Shown piece after piece: positions 6,631 to 13,106 of a stretch of 13,106 bases of DNA. The translations under genes and the position numbers were made by a program. This DNA is from Burkholderiales bacterium. GTDB taxonomy: Bacteria; Pseudomonadota; Gammaproteobacteria; Burkholderiales; Burkholderiaceae. The notes beneath the pieces were generated by a model. The model did not search any database and was not told the origin of the DNA. It saw nothing but the letters and a program-made list of their open reading frames with translations. Numbering within the stretch: position 1 is the stretch's first letter; every line of letters starts with the position of its first letter. The DNA is taken from NCBI GenBank assembly GCA_947447845.1, contig CANFNO010000026.1:1-13106 (forward strand). The letters run 5' to 3'.

Positions 6631-8459
6631 AAAGAATTAGCGCAGTCAACGATTTCGTTATCAAGTTTGCCAACGTGAACGGCTCGGGTTCGGCCTCGGC
6701 CAACGAGTTGTTTGCCAAGGCTGTGATGCGCATGGGCGTGCCGGTCAGCCCTCGCAATATCTTCCCCAGCAACATCCAGGGCATGCCAACCTGGTACGAA
6801 GCGCGCGTGTGCGAAAAGGGCTACCACGGCCGTCGCGGTGGCGTGGACATGATGGTGGCCATGAACCCGCAGACCTGGGATACCGACATTGCTGAAATCG
6901 AGAGTGGCGGCTACCTGTTCTACGACAGCACCCGCCCCATGCCGCCCAACAAGTTCCGTGATGACGTGTTGACGATTGGCGTGCCGCTGACCGAGATTTC
7001 CAACAACGCCTATAACGAGCCACGCCAACGGCAATTGTTCAAGAACATTATTTACGTCGGTGCGCTGTCCGCTTTGCTGGATGTGGATGCCGAGGTGTTC
7101 GAGAAGTTGTTTGCCGAGCAGTACAAAGGCAAAGAGCGCCTGCTGGCATCCAACGTGCAGGCCCTGCATCTGGGGCGCGACTACGTCAAGGCGAACATGG
7201 CCTACCCGCTGGGTATCCGCGTGCAGCGCGCCGACGCGGTGGGCGACCAGATCTTTACCGATGGCAACAGCGCTGCAGCCCTAGGTTTGGTCTACGGCGG
7301 TGCCACGGTGGCTGCCTGGTACCCGATCACACCCTCCACCTCGGTGCCCGAAGCCTTCCAGAAATACTGCGAAAAATTCCGCGTCGATCCGGCAACCGGG
7401 CAACACCGCTATGCCATCGTCCAGGCGGAAGATGAGTTGGCCTCCATCGGCATGGTGGTGGGAGCCGGCTGGAATGGTGCACGCGCCTTCACTGCCACCT
7501 CCGGCCCCGGCGTGTCACTGATGACCGAGTTCATCGGACTGGCCTACTTTGCCGAGATTCCGGTCACCATCGTCAATGTGCAGCGCGGTGGCCCCAGCAC
7601 CGGTATGCCGACACGCACGCAGCAAGCCGACATCCTGTCGTGCGCCTATGCATCGCACGGCGACACCAAGCATGTGCTGTTGTTCCCACAGGATCCGCAT
7701 GAGTGCTTCGAGCATTCCGCAGCAGCGCTCGATCTTGCAGACCGGTTGCAGACGCCCATTTTTGTGATGACCGATCTGGACATCGGCATGAATCAACGTC
7801 TGTGCAAACCTTTTGTCTGGGAAGAAGGCAAGGGCTATGACCGCGGCAAGGTGATGACTGCCGAGGAACTGGAAGCCGGCAAAGACTTTGGCCGCTACAA
7901 GGATGTGGACGGCGACGGCATTCCCTGGCGCACCCTGCCCGGCACGCACCCCTCAAAAGGCGCGTTCTTCACCCGTGGCACCACGCGCAACCCGTATGCC
8001 ATGTACTCCGAGCGCGGGCCGGACTACATCTACAACATGGAGCGCTTGCTGCGCAAGTTCAAAACTGCCGCCAACCTGGTGCCGCAGCCGATTTTGCGCA
8101 AGGCCAAGAAGGAATCCCGGTTTGGTGTGATCTATTTCGGCTCCACCAGCCCGGCCATGCGTGAGGCACTGGATGTGCTGGAAACGCAAGACCTGCATCT
8201 GGACGCCATGCGCCTGTGCGCTTACCCCTTCCCGGACTCGGTGCAGACCTTTATCGCCGAGCACGACACGGTGTTTGTGGTGGAGCAAAACCGCGATGGC
8301 CAGATGCATTCGCTGCTGGTCAACGAACTGGATTTCGACCCGGCCAAGCTGCCGCGCGTGCTGCACTATGACGGCACACCGATCACCGCCCGGTTTATCG
8401 CAGGCGCCATCGCCAAACGCATGGAAGCCCAGTCCAAAAAACATGTGGAAGCCGTATGA
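6627..8459 (+). CDS. korA: 2-oxoacid:acceptor oxidoreductase, fused gamma-alpha subunit
   Basis: A 610-residue subunit of a CoA-dependent, TPP-dependent 2-oxoacid oxidoreductase (oxidative decarboxylation to acyl-CoA). The N-terminal third, about residues 1-190, is the gamma domain (FANVNGSGSASANELFAKAV, then EKGYHGRRGGVDMMV). The alpha domain follows, with YPITPST at 232-238, the conserved 2-oxoacid-contact loop, then ATSGPGVSLMTEF and the KorA-type signature RGGPSTGMPTRTQQ at 320-333. A C-terminal transketolase-like domain (about 485-600) completes it. Length and gamma-alpha order match bacterial KorA and differ from IorA, where alpha and TPP domains are fused. No Fe-S motif is present in this subunit. 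The gene overlaps both neighbours by four bases, so tight stoichiometry is expected. 2-Oxoglutarate is the best guess for substrate by family; pyruvate or aryl/branched-chain 2-oxoacids are not excluded. Confidence 0.9.
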   Translation: MKRISAVNDFVIKFANVNGSGSASANELFAKAVMRMGVPVSPRNIFPSNIQGMPTWYEARVCEKGYHGRRGGVDMMVAMNPQTWDTDIAEIESGGYLFYDSTRPMPPNKFRDDVLTIGVPLTEISNNAYNEPRQRQLFKNIIYVGALSALLDVDAEVFEKLFAEQYKGKERLLASNVQALHLGRDYVKANMAYPLGIRVQRADAVGDQIFTDGNSAAALGLVYGGATVAAWYPITPSTSVPEAFQKYCEKFRVDPATGQHRYAIVQAEDELASIGMVVGAGWNGARAFTATSGPGVSLMTEFIGLAYFAEIPVTIVNVQRGGPSTGMPTRTQQADILSCAYASHGDTKHVLLFPQDPHECFEHSAAALDLADRLQTPIFVMTDLDIGMNQRLCKPFVWEEGKGYDRGKVMTAEELEAGKDFGRYKDVDGDGIPWRTLPGTHPSKGAFFTRGTTRNPYAMYSERGPDYIYNMERLLRKFKTAANLVPQPILRKAKKESRFGVIYFGSTSPAMREALDVLETQDLHLDAMRLCAYPFPDSVQTFIAEHDTVFVVEQNRDGQMHSLLVNELDFDPAKLPRVLHYDGTPITARFIAGAIAKRMEAQSKKHVEAV

Positions 8460-9511
8460 CCTACATCGCAAAACCCCGTCTGCACCACCCCACGCTGCAC
8501 ACCAACAAAGTTGGCTACACCCGGCGTGATTACGAGGGCCGCATCTCCACGCTCTGCGCCGGTTGCGGACACGACTCGATCTCGGCCGCCATCATCCAGG
8601 CCTGCTGGGAACTGGACATTGAACCGCATCGCGTGGCCAAGCTCTCAGGCATTGGCTGCAGTTCCAAAACGCCGGACTACTTTCTGGGCGCATCGCACGG
8701 CTTCAACACCGTGCACGGCCGCATGCCTTCGGTGCTGACCGGTGCTAATCTGGCCAACCGCGACCTGCTGTACCTGGGCGTATCGGGCGACGGCGACTCT
8801 GCCTCCATCGGCTTGGGCCAGTTTGCCAACGCCATGCGGCGCGGCGTGCGCATGGCCTACATCGTGGAAAACAATGGCGTCTATGGCCTGACCAAGGGCC
8901 AGTTTTCGGCGACGGCGGATCGCGGCTCAAAGAGCAAAAAGGGCGTCATCAACAGCGACAGCCCGGTGGACCTGGTGGGCATTGCGCTGCAACTCGGCGC
9001 GACCTATGTGGCGCGCAGTTTTAGCGGTGACAAGGCGCAACTGATTCCGCTGATCAAGGGCGCCATCGCCCACGGCGGCGCGGCGTTTATTGACGTCATC
9101 AGCCCCTGCGTCACCTTCAACAACCACGGCGGCAGCACCAAGAGCTACGACTATGTGCGCCAGCACAACGAGGCCGTGAGCCGCATTGACTTCATGGTGC
9201 CTGGCGAAGAAATCACCACGAGCTACGCCCCCGGCGAGGTGGTGGATGTGCCACAGCACGACGGCAGCATTCTGCGACTTCGCAAGCTGCATAGCGACTA
9301 CGACCCGACGGACCGCAACGCTGCCATGAACTACATGCAGCAGCATTCGGCACGTGGCGAAGTGGTGACCGGCCTTTTGTATATGGACTCGCTGGCCACG
9401 GACTTGCACACCGCACTCAACACCAGCGAGCATCCGCTCAACACCTTCAATGCGCCCGAGCTCTGCCCGGGAAAAAAGGCATTGGAAAAAATCAACGCTT
9501 CGCTAAGATAA
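8456..9511 (+). CDS. korB: 2-oxoacid:acceptor oxidoreductase, TPP-binding beta subunit
   Basis: A 351-residue catalytic partner of the upstream gamma-alpha subunit that holds thiamine pyrophosphate and one [4Fe-4S] cluster. The TPP motif starts with GDGD at 111-114 and ends with ENNG at 138-141, giving the usual GDG-x(about 25)-NN spacing. Cluster ligands are Cys34 and Cys37 in CAGCGH, Cys68 in GIGCSS and Cys218 in SPCVTF, the normal set for KorB/PorB-type beta subunits. KGQFSATAD after the TPP motif is also typical. The length fits KorB (about 340-370 aa) better than the shorter PorB. The ATG overlaps the previous stop (ATGA). It ends the tight three-gene block; the CBS gene begins 42 bases later and may share the transcript. 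Confidence 0.92.
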   Translation: MTYIAKPRLHHPTLHTNKVGYTRRDYEGRISTLCAGCGHDSISAAIIQACWELDIEPHRVAKLSGIGCSSKTPDYFLGASHGFNTVHGRMPSVLTGANLANRDLLYLGVSGDGDSASIGLGQFANAMRRGVRMAYIVENNGVYGLTKGQFSATADRGSKSKKGVINSDSPVDLVGIALQLGATYVARSFSGDKAQLIPLIKGAIAHGGAAFIDVISPCVTFNNHGGSTKSYDYVRQHNEAVSRIDFMVPGEEITTSYAPGEVVDVPQHDGSILRLRKLHSDYDPTDRNAAMNYMQQHSARGEVVTGLLYMDSLATDLHTALNTSEHPLNTFNAPELCPGKKALEKINASLR

Positions 9512-9553
9512 GTCTTTAATCTATTCGCATCACGACCGCACAGGAGATACGCC

Positions 9554-9994
9554 ATGCCCGAACGTACCGTCTTTCAGTCCATGTCCCAGCGCCACGTGAT
9601 CAGCCTCGGGCCGAACGCCAGCCTCTATGAAGCGGCCTGCGTGATGACGCGTGCCAACTGCGGCAGTGTGCTCATCATCGACAGCAGCAACACCTTGCTG
9701 GGCATCGTGACGGAGCGGGACTTGATGACGCGGGTGATGGCCAAGGCACTCGACCCGGCCAAGACCGCCTGCTCGGCCGTGATGACGCGCGGCCCGCGCA
9801 CGGTGCCGCCAGAGACCAAGGTGGCTGACGCGGTTTTGCTCATGATTGAACGGGGCTTCCGTAACCTGCCGGTGATTACGGCAGAGGGCAAAATTCTGGG
9901 CGTGTTCTCCGCGCGTGATGCGCTGCCACGCGAAGTCAACGCGGCCGTCAGCCTGGCCGAATTCAACGAGCAGGTGAACGACGCGCTGGGTTAA
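9554..9994 (+). CDS. Two-CBS-domain protein
   Basis: A 146-residue stand-alone protein made almost entirely of a CBS pair (Bateman module). The first CBS is at about residues 8-65 (SMSQRHVISLGPNASLYEAA through GIVTERDLMTRVM). The second is at about 75-130 (VMTRGPRTVPPETKVADAVLLM through ILGVFSARDALP). Such modules bind adenine nucleotides such as AMP, ATP or NAD(H)-type ligands and relay energy state. The acidic/hydroxylated GIVTERD segment is a classical ribose/phosphate contact site. A clear AGGAGA ribosome site precedes the ATG. Its position 42 bases after korB on the same strand suggests cotranscription with the 2-oxoacid oxidoreductase and a possible regulatory role. No catalytic domain is present, and the actual ligand and partner are unknown. 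Confidence 0.9.
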   Translation: MPERTVFQSMSQRHVISLGPNASLYEAACVMTRANCGSVLIIDSSNTLLGIVTERDLMTRVMAKALDPAKTACSAVMTRGPRTVPPETKVADAVLLMIERGFRNLPVITAEGKILGVFSARDALPREVNAAVSLAEFNEQVNDALG

Positions 9995-10034
9995 GCAGAG
10001 CACTCCTTACACCGGCGCTTTGCGGCTTTTTTCG

Positions 10035-11156
10035 TCAGGCGTAGGGGGTGAATGCGTTGCTATCACTGCCAAGCAACTGCATTAGCTTGGGGTGAATAAA
10101 TAGCTTTTCTTTGCCCGCCTGTACTTCGCGCAGCACACCGATGGCAGCCAGCTCTTTCAGATAGCGCGAGGCCGACTGGCGCTGGACAATGTTTTTCTCC
10201 ACCAGATTGCCAATGCGGCAATAGGGCTGCTCAAAGATTACGTCTACCAGTTCGCGGGTGTAGATCTTGGGCAGGCGCATGCGCACATGGTTGGTGGTGT
10301 GCTCGGCTAGCGTGCGTATCGCGGCAATCTTGCCCGTAGTCCACTTGGCCGTTTCTTCCACGGCCTGCAACATGAAGATGACCCATGGCTCCAAGTTGCC
10401 CGTGCGGGTGGTTTCCAGCAACAGGCGGTAATAGTCGGCCTTGTGGGCAATGATGTGGCGGCTGAGGTAGAGAATGGGCAGTGTCAGCAGCCCCGCCTGG
10501 ATCAGGTACAGGATGTTGAGCACCCGGCCCGTGCGGCCATTGCCGTCGGCAAAAGGGTGAATCGCCTCAAACTGGTAATGGCCCACGGCCATGCGGATCA
10601 AGGGATCCAGTTCGGTTTGGTTGTGTAGAAAACGCTCCCAATTGGCCAGCAAGTCGCGCAGGCAGGCCTCGCCCTCGGGCGGCGTGTAGATGACTTCACC
10701 CGTGCGGTCGTTAATGAGTTGGGTGCCGGGCGTGCGGCGAATGTCCAAGTCTGCGGCCTTGATGGTGCGGCAGACTTCAACCGCCGTGGCCGTACACAGC
10801 GGGCGTGCCGCCAAAGACTGATAGCCCGCATACAGCGCTGTACGGTAGCGCAATGCCTCTTTGGTGGCTGCATTGGCGAGGTTGTCTCCACCTTGGGCGT
10901 ACTGAAACAGCTGATCTGCGGTGGTGATGATGTTTTCGATTTCCGAGCTGTCTTTGGCTTCCAGCAGCGGGATGGTGTTGATCAGCATCGTCTGGTTCGG
11001 GATCAGCTCCGCTGCCTGCTTTAGCTCCGCCAAGGCTGCCCGGGCTGTGATGCATTGCTTGAGCACAGCTTTGGTTTCCAGGTCTGCCGCAGGTGGAAGT
11101 GGTGGCAGTTGGTTCCAGGGCGCGTTAGCGCGCCAAGAGGATGAAAAATCAGTCAT
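10035..11156 (-). CDS. Fic family protein (class II AMP-transferase) with winged helix
   Basis: A 373-residue Fic protein expected to transfer AMP (or another nucleotide moiety) from a nucleotide triphosphate to a hydroxyl side chain of a target protein. Counting from the ATG at 11156, the Fic_N region comes first and contains the inhibitory helix motif SSEIEN (about 70-75), which fits (S/T)xxxE(G/N). This makes it class II, auto-inhibited from its own N-terminus. The catalytic loop [12 protein letters not shown] is at about 200-211 with the catalytic His and both Arg intact. The C-terminal 60-70 residues form a winged helix ([23 protein letters not shown], then [16 protein letters not shown]). 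The architecture and length match the Shewanella SoFic type. In-frame starts at 11183 (ATG) and 11213 (GTG) would add 9 or 19 residues; none has a good ribosome site, and 11156 fits the family N-terminus best. No antitoxin gene is needed or seen. Confidence 0.9.
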   Translation of the reverse strand: MTDFSSSWRANAPWNQLPPLPPAADLETKAVLKQCITARAALAELKQAAELIPNQTMLINTIPLLEAKDSSEIENIITTADQLFQYAQGGDNLANAATKEALRYRTALYAGYQSLAARPLCTATAVEVCRTIKAADLDIRRTPGTQLINDRTGEVIYTPPEGEACLRDLLANWERFLHNQTELDPLIRMAVGHYQFEAIHPFADGNGRTGRVLNILYLIQAGLLTLPILYLSRHIIAHKADYYRLLLETTRTGNLEPWVIFMLQAVEETAKWTTGKIAAIRTLAEHTTNHVRMRLPKIYTRELVDVIFEQPYCRIGNLVEKNIVQRQSASRYLKELAAIGVLREVQAGKEKLFIHPKLMQLLGSDSNAFTPYA

Positions 11157-11252
11157 GTCGACATTTTCTGCTTTTTCATACATGAGGTGGGTACATGTCG
11201 ATGGCATCGACACATGCGAATAACGTGTCTAAATTGTCTTATTTTATCGACA
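11156..11252. repeat. Repeated TGTCGA/ATCGACA motifs at the Fic gene start (candidate operators)
   Basis: Three sites share one motif. A perfect palindrome TGTCGACA lies at 11156-11163. A 7-base inverted repeat, TGTCGAT-GGC-ATCGACA, lies at 11196-11212. ATCGACA occurs again at 11246-11252. TGTCGA at 11156 and 11196 are 40 bp apart, as are ATCGACA at 11206 and 11246. They cover the proposed start codon and the upstream region of the Fic gene. AT-rich DNA at 11230-11250 could hold its promoter (TAAAAT on the minus strand). Autoregulation by the winged helix of the Fic protein is an inference. Confidence 0.4.
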
Positions 11253-11304
11253 TATCGGATTGCGAGTCACGGAAATTAGCGCGCGCCACAAGCGTAAGTT
11301 CGTT

Positions 11305-12105
11305 CTACCCAAACTGGTAGTTGGCCATGTCCACGGCCATCACGTGGTCCACAAAGATTCGCTCGCCCTGGTCGGCTCCGGCGGCGCCGGCCACGACCAT
11401 CAGCGGAATGAGATGGTCTTCGCGCGGATGCGCCTGGCGCGCGGACGGTGCCTGCGCCCAGTCCACCAGCATCTTGTTGCGCACGGCCTCATTCGTTTGC
11501 GTGACTGCTCCATTGAGGTAGCTCTCGAAGGCTGCAGCGACCGGGGTTGATGCCGGGTTCCCAAAGCCGCGCATGTTGTGATACGTCAGGCCGCTGCCCA
11601 GAATCAAGACGCCCTCCTCGCGCAAGGGTGCCAGCATTTGCCCGACGCGGATGTGTTCGGCCGCGTTATAGCCCGACTTCATGGACAGCAACACAATCGG
11701 CACATCGGCATTCGGGAACATCAGGCCCAGGGGCACAAAGGTGCCGTGGTCAAAGCCGCGTGCCGGATCCTGTCGGCAGGTGATGCCGCCTGCCGCCAGC
11801 AGTTCGGTGACGCGCGCCGCCAACGCGGGGGAACCCGGTGCCGGGTATTGCAGATGGTAGGTGTGCGGGGGAAAGCCGGAATAGTCGTAATCCATGGGCG
11901 GATGTTCGGAGGTGGAGACGCTGAACTCGGTCGCCTCCCAGTGGCCGGTAATCACCAGCACCGCACTGGGCCTCTGCGGCAGGCGGGCAGGTAGAGCGGC
12001 GAACTCTTTCGCAGTCTTGGCAAACATCTCGCGCATGCCATCGACAAACGGCCAGGGGCCGCCACCGTGGGAGACAAACATTGTGGGAAATTTGGGGGTG
12101 GACAT
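11305..12105 (-). CDS. DODA/LigB-type extradiol ring-opening dioxygenase
   Basis: A 266-residue single-domain protein of the class III extradiol dioxygenase family, DODA/YgiD branch, which opens catechol-type rings (4,5-DOPA-like substrates) with a bound metal. Metal-site candidates are His13 in SHGGGP, His55 in ITGHWE and His231 in HPREDHLIPL. His120 in RGFDHGTFVPLGLMFP and His176 in LTYHNMRG are the other conserved active-site histidines. The whole family length is present (E. coli YgiD is about 262-271 aa). The start ATG follows GAAAGG, a weak but usable ribosome site. The gene lies upstream of the Fic gene on the same strand but is separated from it by a gap holding possible operators, so a common operon is doubtful. 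It is divergent from a DMT transporter. The natural substrate is unknown; many family members have no assigned physiological role. Confidence 0.9.
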   Translation of the reverse strand: MSTPKFPTMFVSHGGGPWPFVDGMREMFAKTAKEFAALPARLPQRPSAVLVITGHWEATEFSVSTSEHPPMDYDYSGFPPHTYHLQYPAPGSPALAARVTELLAAGGITCRQDPARGFDHGTFVPLGLMFPNADVPIVLLSMKSGYNAAEHIRVGQMLAPLREEGVLILGSGLTYHNMRGFGNPASTPVAAAFESYLNGAVTQTNEAVRNKMLVDWAQAPSARQAHPREDHLIPLMVVAGAAGADQGERIFVDHVMAVDMANYQFG

Positions 12106-12219
12106 GTTTGGACCTTTCAGGTGATGCCTGCAATTATGCGTGTCCCCTGCAAGACTTCCGTGCGCTGCCAGCCACCTGACTGCCCTGTATGCTCAGTCTT
12201 CTCCAATGAAACGCCATCC

Positions 12220-13089
12220 ATGACCGCCAGCCCCGCCCAGACCATCACACGCTTGCTGCCTTTCGTGTTTGTGGTGCTGTGGTCCACCGGCTTTATCGGC
12301 GCGCGCCTGGGGCTGCCGCACATCCAGCCGCTGACCTTTTTGCTGATTCGCTATGTCGCCGTGCTGTGCTGCATGTTGCCCATCGCCTTGATCAGCCGCG
12401 CGCCCTGGCCACAGTCTGCGAGCCAGTGGCTGCATATTGGTGTGTCCGGGCTGCTGGTGCATGGCCTGTATCTGGGTGGCGTGTTCATTGCCATATCGCT
12501 TGGCCTACCGGCCGGTGTCGCCAGCCTGGTGGTCAGTGTGCAGCCGTTATTGACTGCCATCGGCGCAGGCTACCTGCTGGGTGCTACGGTCAGCGTGCGC
12601 CAATGGTTTGGATTGCTGCTGGGTCTGGTTGGCGTGGCGCTGGTGGTCTCCAACAAACTGGGCCTGGAGTTCGGCGCGCAGGCGCTGGTGCCCGCCGTGG
12701 TCGCGCTGCTGGCCATCACCGCAGGCACGCTGTACCAGAAGAAGTTCTGCCCGGTGTTTGACTGGCGCACCGGCGCGGTGGCGCAATTTTTACCCACCAC
12801 GGTGCTTACGGGCCTGGCGGCGCTGCTCACAGAGAACTTTCAGATCCAGTGGACTGGAGAGCTATTTTTTGCGCTGGGCTGGTTGGTGCTGGTGCTGTCT
12901 CTCGGCGCGGTGAGTTTGCTGAACTGGTTGATACGTCACAGCAACGCCGTCAACGTGGCCAGCCTGTTCTATCTGGTGCCACCCTGCACGGCCTTGTTTG
13001 CCTGGCTTCTGTTCGACAACACACTGTCTGGTCTGGCGCTTGCGGGTATGGCACTGACCGTCTGGGGTGTCTATCTTGCGCGTAAATAG
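12220..13089 (+). CDS. EamA/DMT-family transporter
   Basis: A 289-residue inner-membrane protein of the drug/metabolite transporter superfamily with two EamA repeats and about ten predicted membrane helices. The first helix, LLPFVFVVLWSTGFIGARLG, carries the WSTGF signature typical of the family. A central repeat boundary lies near GLEFGAQALVP, and the last helices end LFAWLLFDNTLSGLALAGMALTVWGVYLARK. Such proteins export or import small metabolites (amino acids, nucleosides, drugs); the substrate cannot be told. The reading frame is open back to 12067, but residues upstream of 12220 are not membrane-like and overlap the divergent dioxygenase, so the ATG at 12220 is preferred. It lacks a clear ribosome site. 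A five-codon open frame (12206-12223) overlaps this ATG as ATGA and might couple translation. The gene is complete, ending 17 bases before the window edge. Confidence 0.88.
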   Translation: MTASPAQTITRLLPFVFVVLWSTGFIGARLGLPHIQPLTFLLIRYVAVLCCMLPIALISRAPWPQSASQWLHIGVSGLLVHGLYLGGVFIAISLGLPAGVASLVVSVQPLLTAIGAGYLLGATVSVRQWFGLLLGLVGVALVVSNKLGLEFGAQALVPAVVALLAITAGTLYQKKFCPVFDWRTGAVAQFLPTTVLTGLAALLTENFQIQWTGELFFALGWLVLVLSLGAVSLLNWLIRHSNAVNVASLFYLVPPCTALFAWLLFDNTLSGLALAGMALTVWGVYLARK

Positions 13090-13106
13090 CGGGTTCAATG
13101 TCCAGC

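Noticed and set aside
5584..7169. Long minus-strand open frames opposite the flavoprotein and korA genes (307 and 341 codons)
   Set aside because: These are shadow frames of well-supported genes, rich in His/Gln/Val low-information stretches and without domain motifs.
10005..10033. Possible rho-independent terminator after the CBS gene
   Set aside because: There is a run of six T, but the stem is only CGC-TTT-GCG, interrupted by a mismatch right outside; too weak to call.
12067..12219. N-terminal extension of the EamA transporter by 51 residues
   Set aside because: The extension is rich in Cys, His and Pro, is not membrane-like, and overlaps the divergent dioxygenase start; the ATG at 12220 gives a normal family length.

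Overview
The window looks like chromosomal DNA of a betaproteobacterium, most likely Burkholderiales/Comamonadaceae (a Rhodoferax- or Polaromonas-like organism). The reasons are the roughly 60 % GC content, the codon use, and an AcoR-type sigma-54 activator divergent from an AldB/AcoD-type aldehyde dehydrogenase. Genus assignment is inference only. No rRNA, tRNA, CRISPR array, insertion sequence or phage gene was seen, and gene order looks like ordinary chromosome with a small accessory patch (Fic gene).

Layout. (1) Positions 1-909, minus strand: N-terminal 60 % of an aldehyde dehydrogenase, cut by the window edge just after the catalytic Cys. (2) 910-1188: divergent control region with a strong inverted repeat (1081-1113) and a sigma-54-like promoter facing the dehydrogenase. 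(3) 1189-4007, plus: AcoR-like enhancer-binding protein, overlapping by ATGA with a ModA-like periplasmic oxyanion-binding protein that has no permease or ATPase beside it. (4) 4048-4551, minus: hemerythrin-like HHE protein. (5) 4552-4803: divergent control region with an FNR/CRP-type palindrome. (6) 4804-9511, plus: three-gene operon with two 4-bp ATGA overlaps, encoding a GltD-like FAD/NAD(P) flavoprotein with extra [4Fe-4S] clusters, then the fused gamma-alpha subunit and the TPP-binding beta subunit of a KorAB-type 2-oxoacid oxidoreductase. A two-CBS-domain protein follows at 9554. (7) 10035-11156, minus: class II Fic AMP-transferase with a C-terminal winged helix and repeated TGTCGAT-type operator-like motifs over its 5' end. 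(8) 11305-12105, minus: DODA/LigB-type extradiol dioxygenase. (9) 12220-13089, plus: EamA/DMT-family transporter.

How the genes fit together. The left part reads as a regulated aldehyde (acetoin- or alcohol-derived) oxidation module: the regulator probably binds the inverted repeat and activates the divergent dehydrogenase with RNA polymerase-sigma54. The central operon encodes what should be a self-contained enzyme that oxidises a 2-oxoacid with CoA and passes electrons through its own flavoprotein to or from NAD(P). It resembles the KorABC 2-oxoglutarate:NADP oxidoreductase known from Azoarcus, but the substrate cannot be read from sequence. The Fe-S-rich complex, the divergent hemerythrin and an FNR-like box between them suggest an oxygen-responsive setting. 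The right part (Fic, dioxygenase, DMT transporter) shows no clear functional link to the rest.

I did not find a convincingly novel system. The most interesting elements are the Kor-type operon with its control region, the enhancer-like inverted repeat, the orphan ModA coupled to a sigma-54 activator, and the repeated motif at the Fic start.
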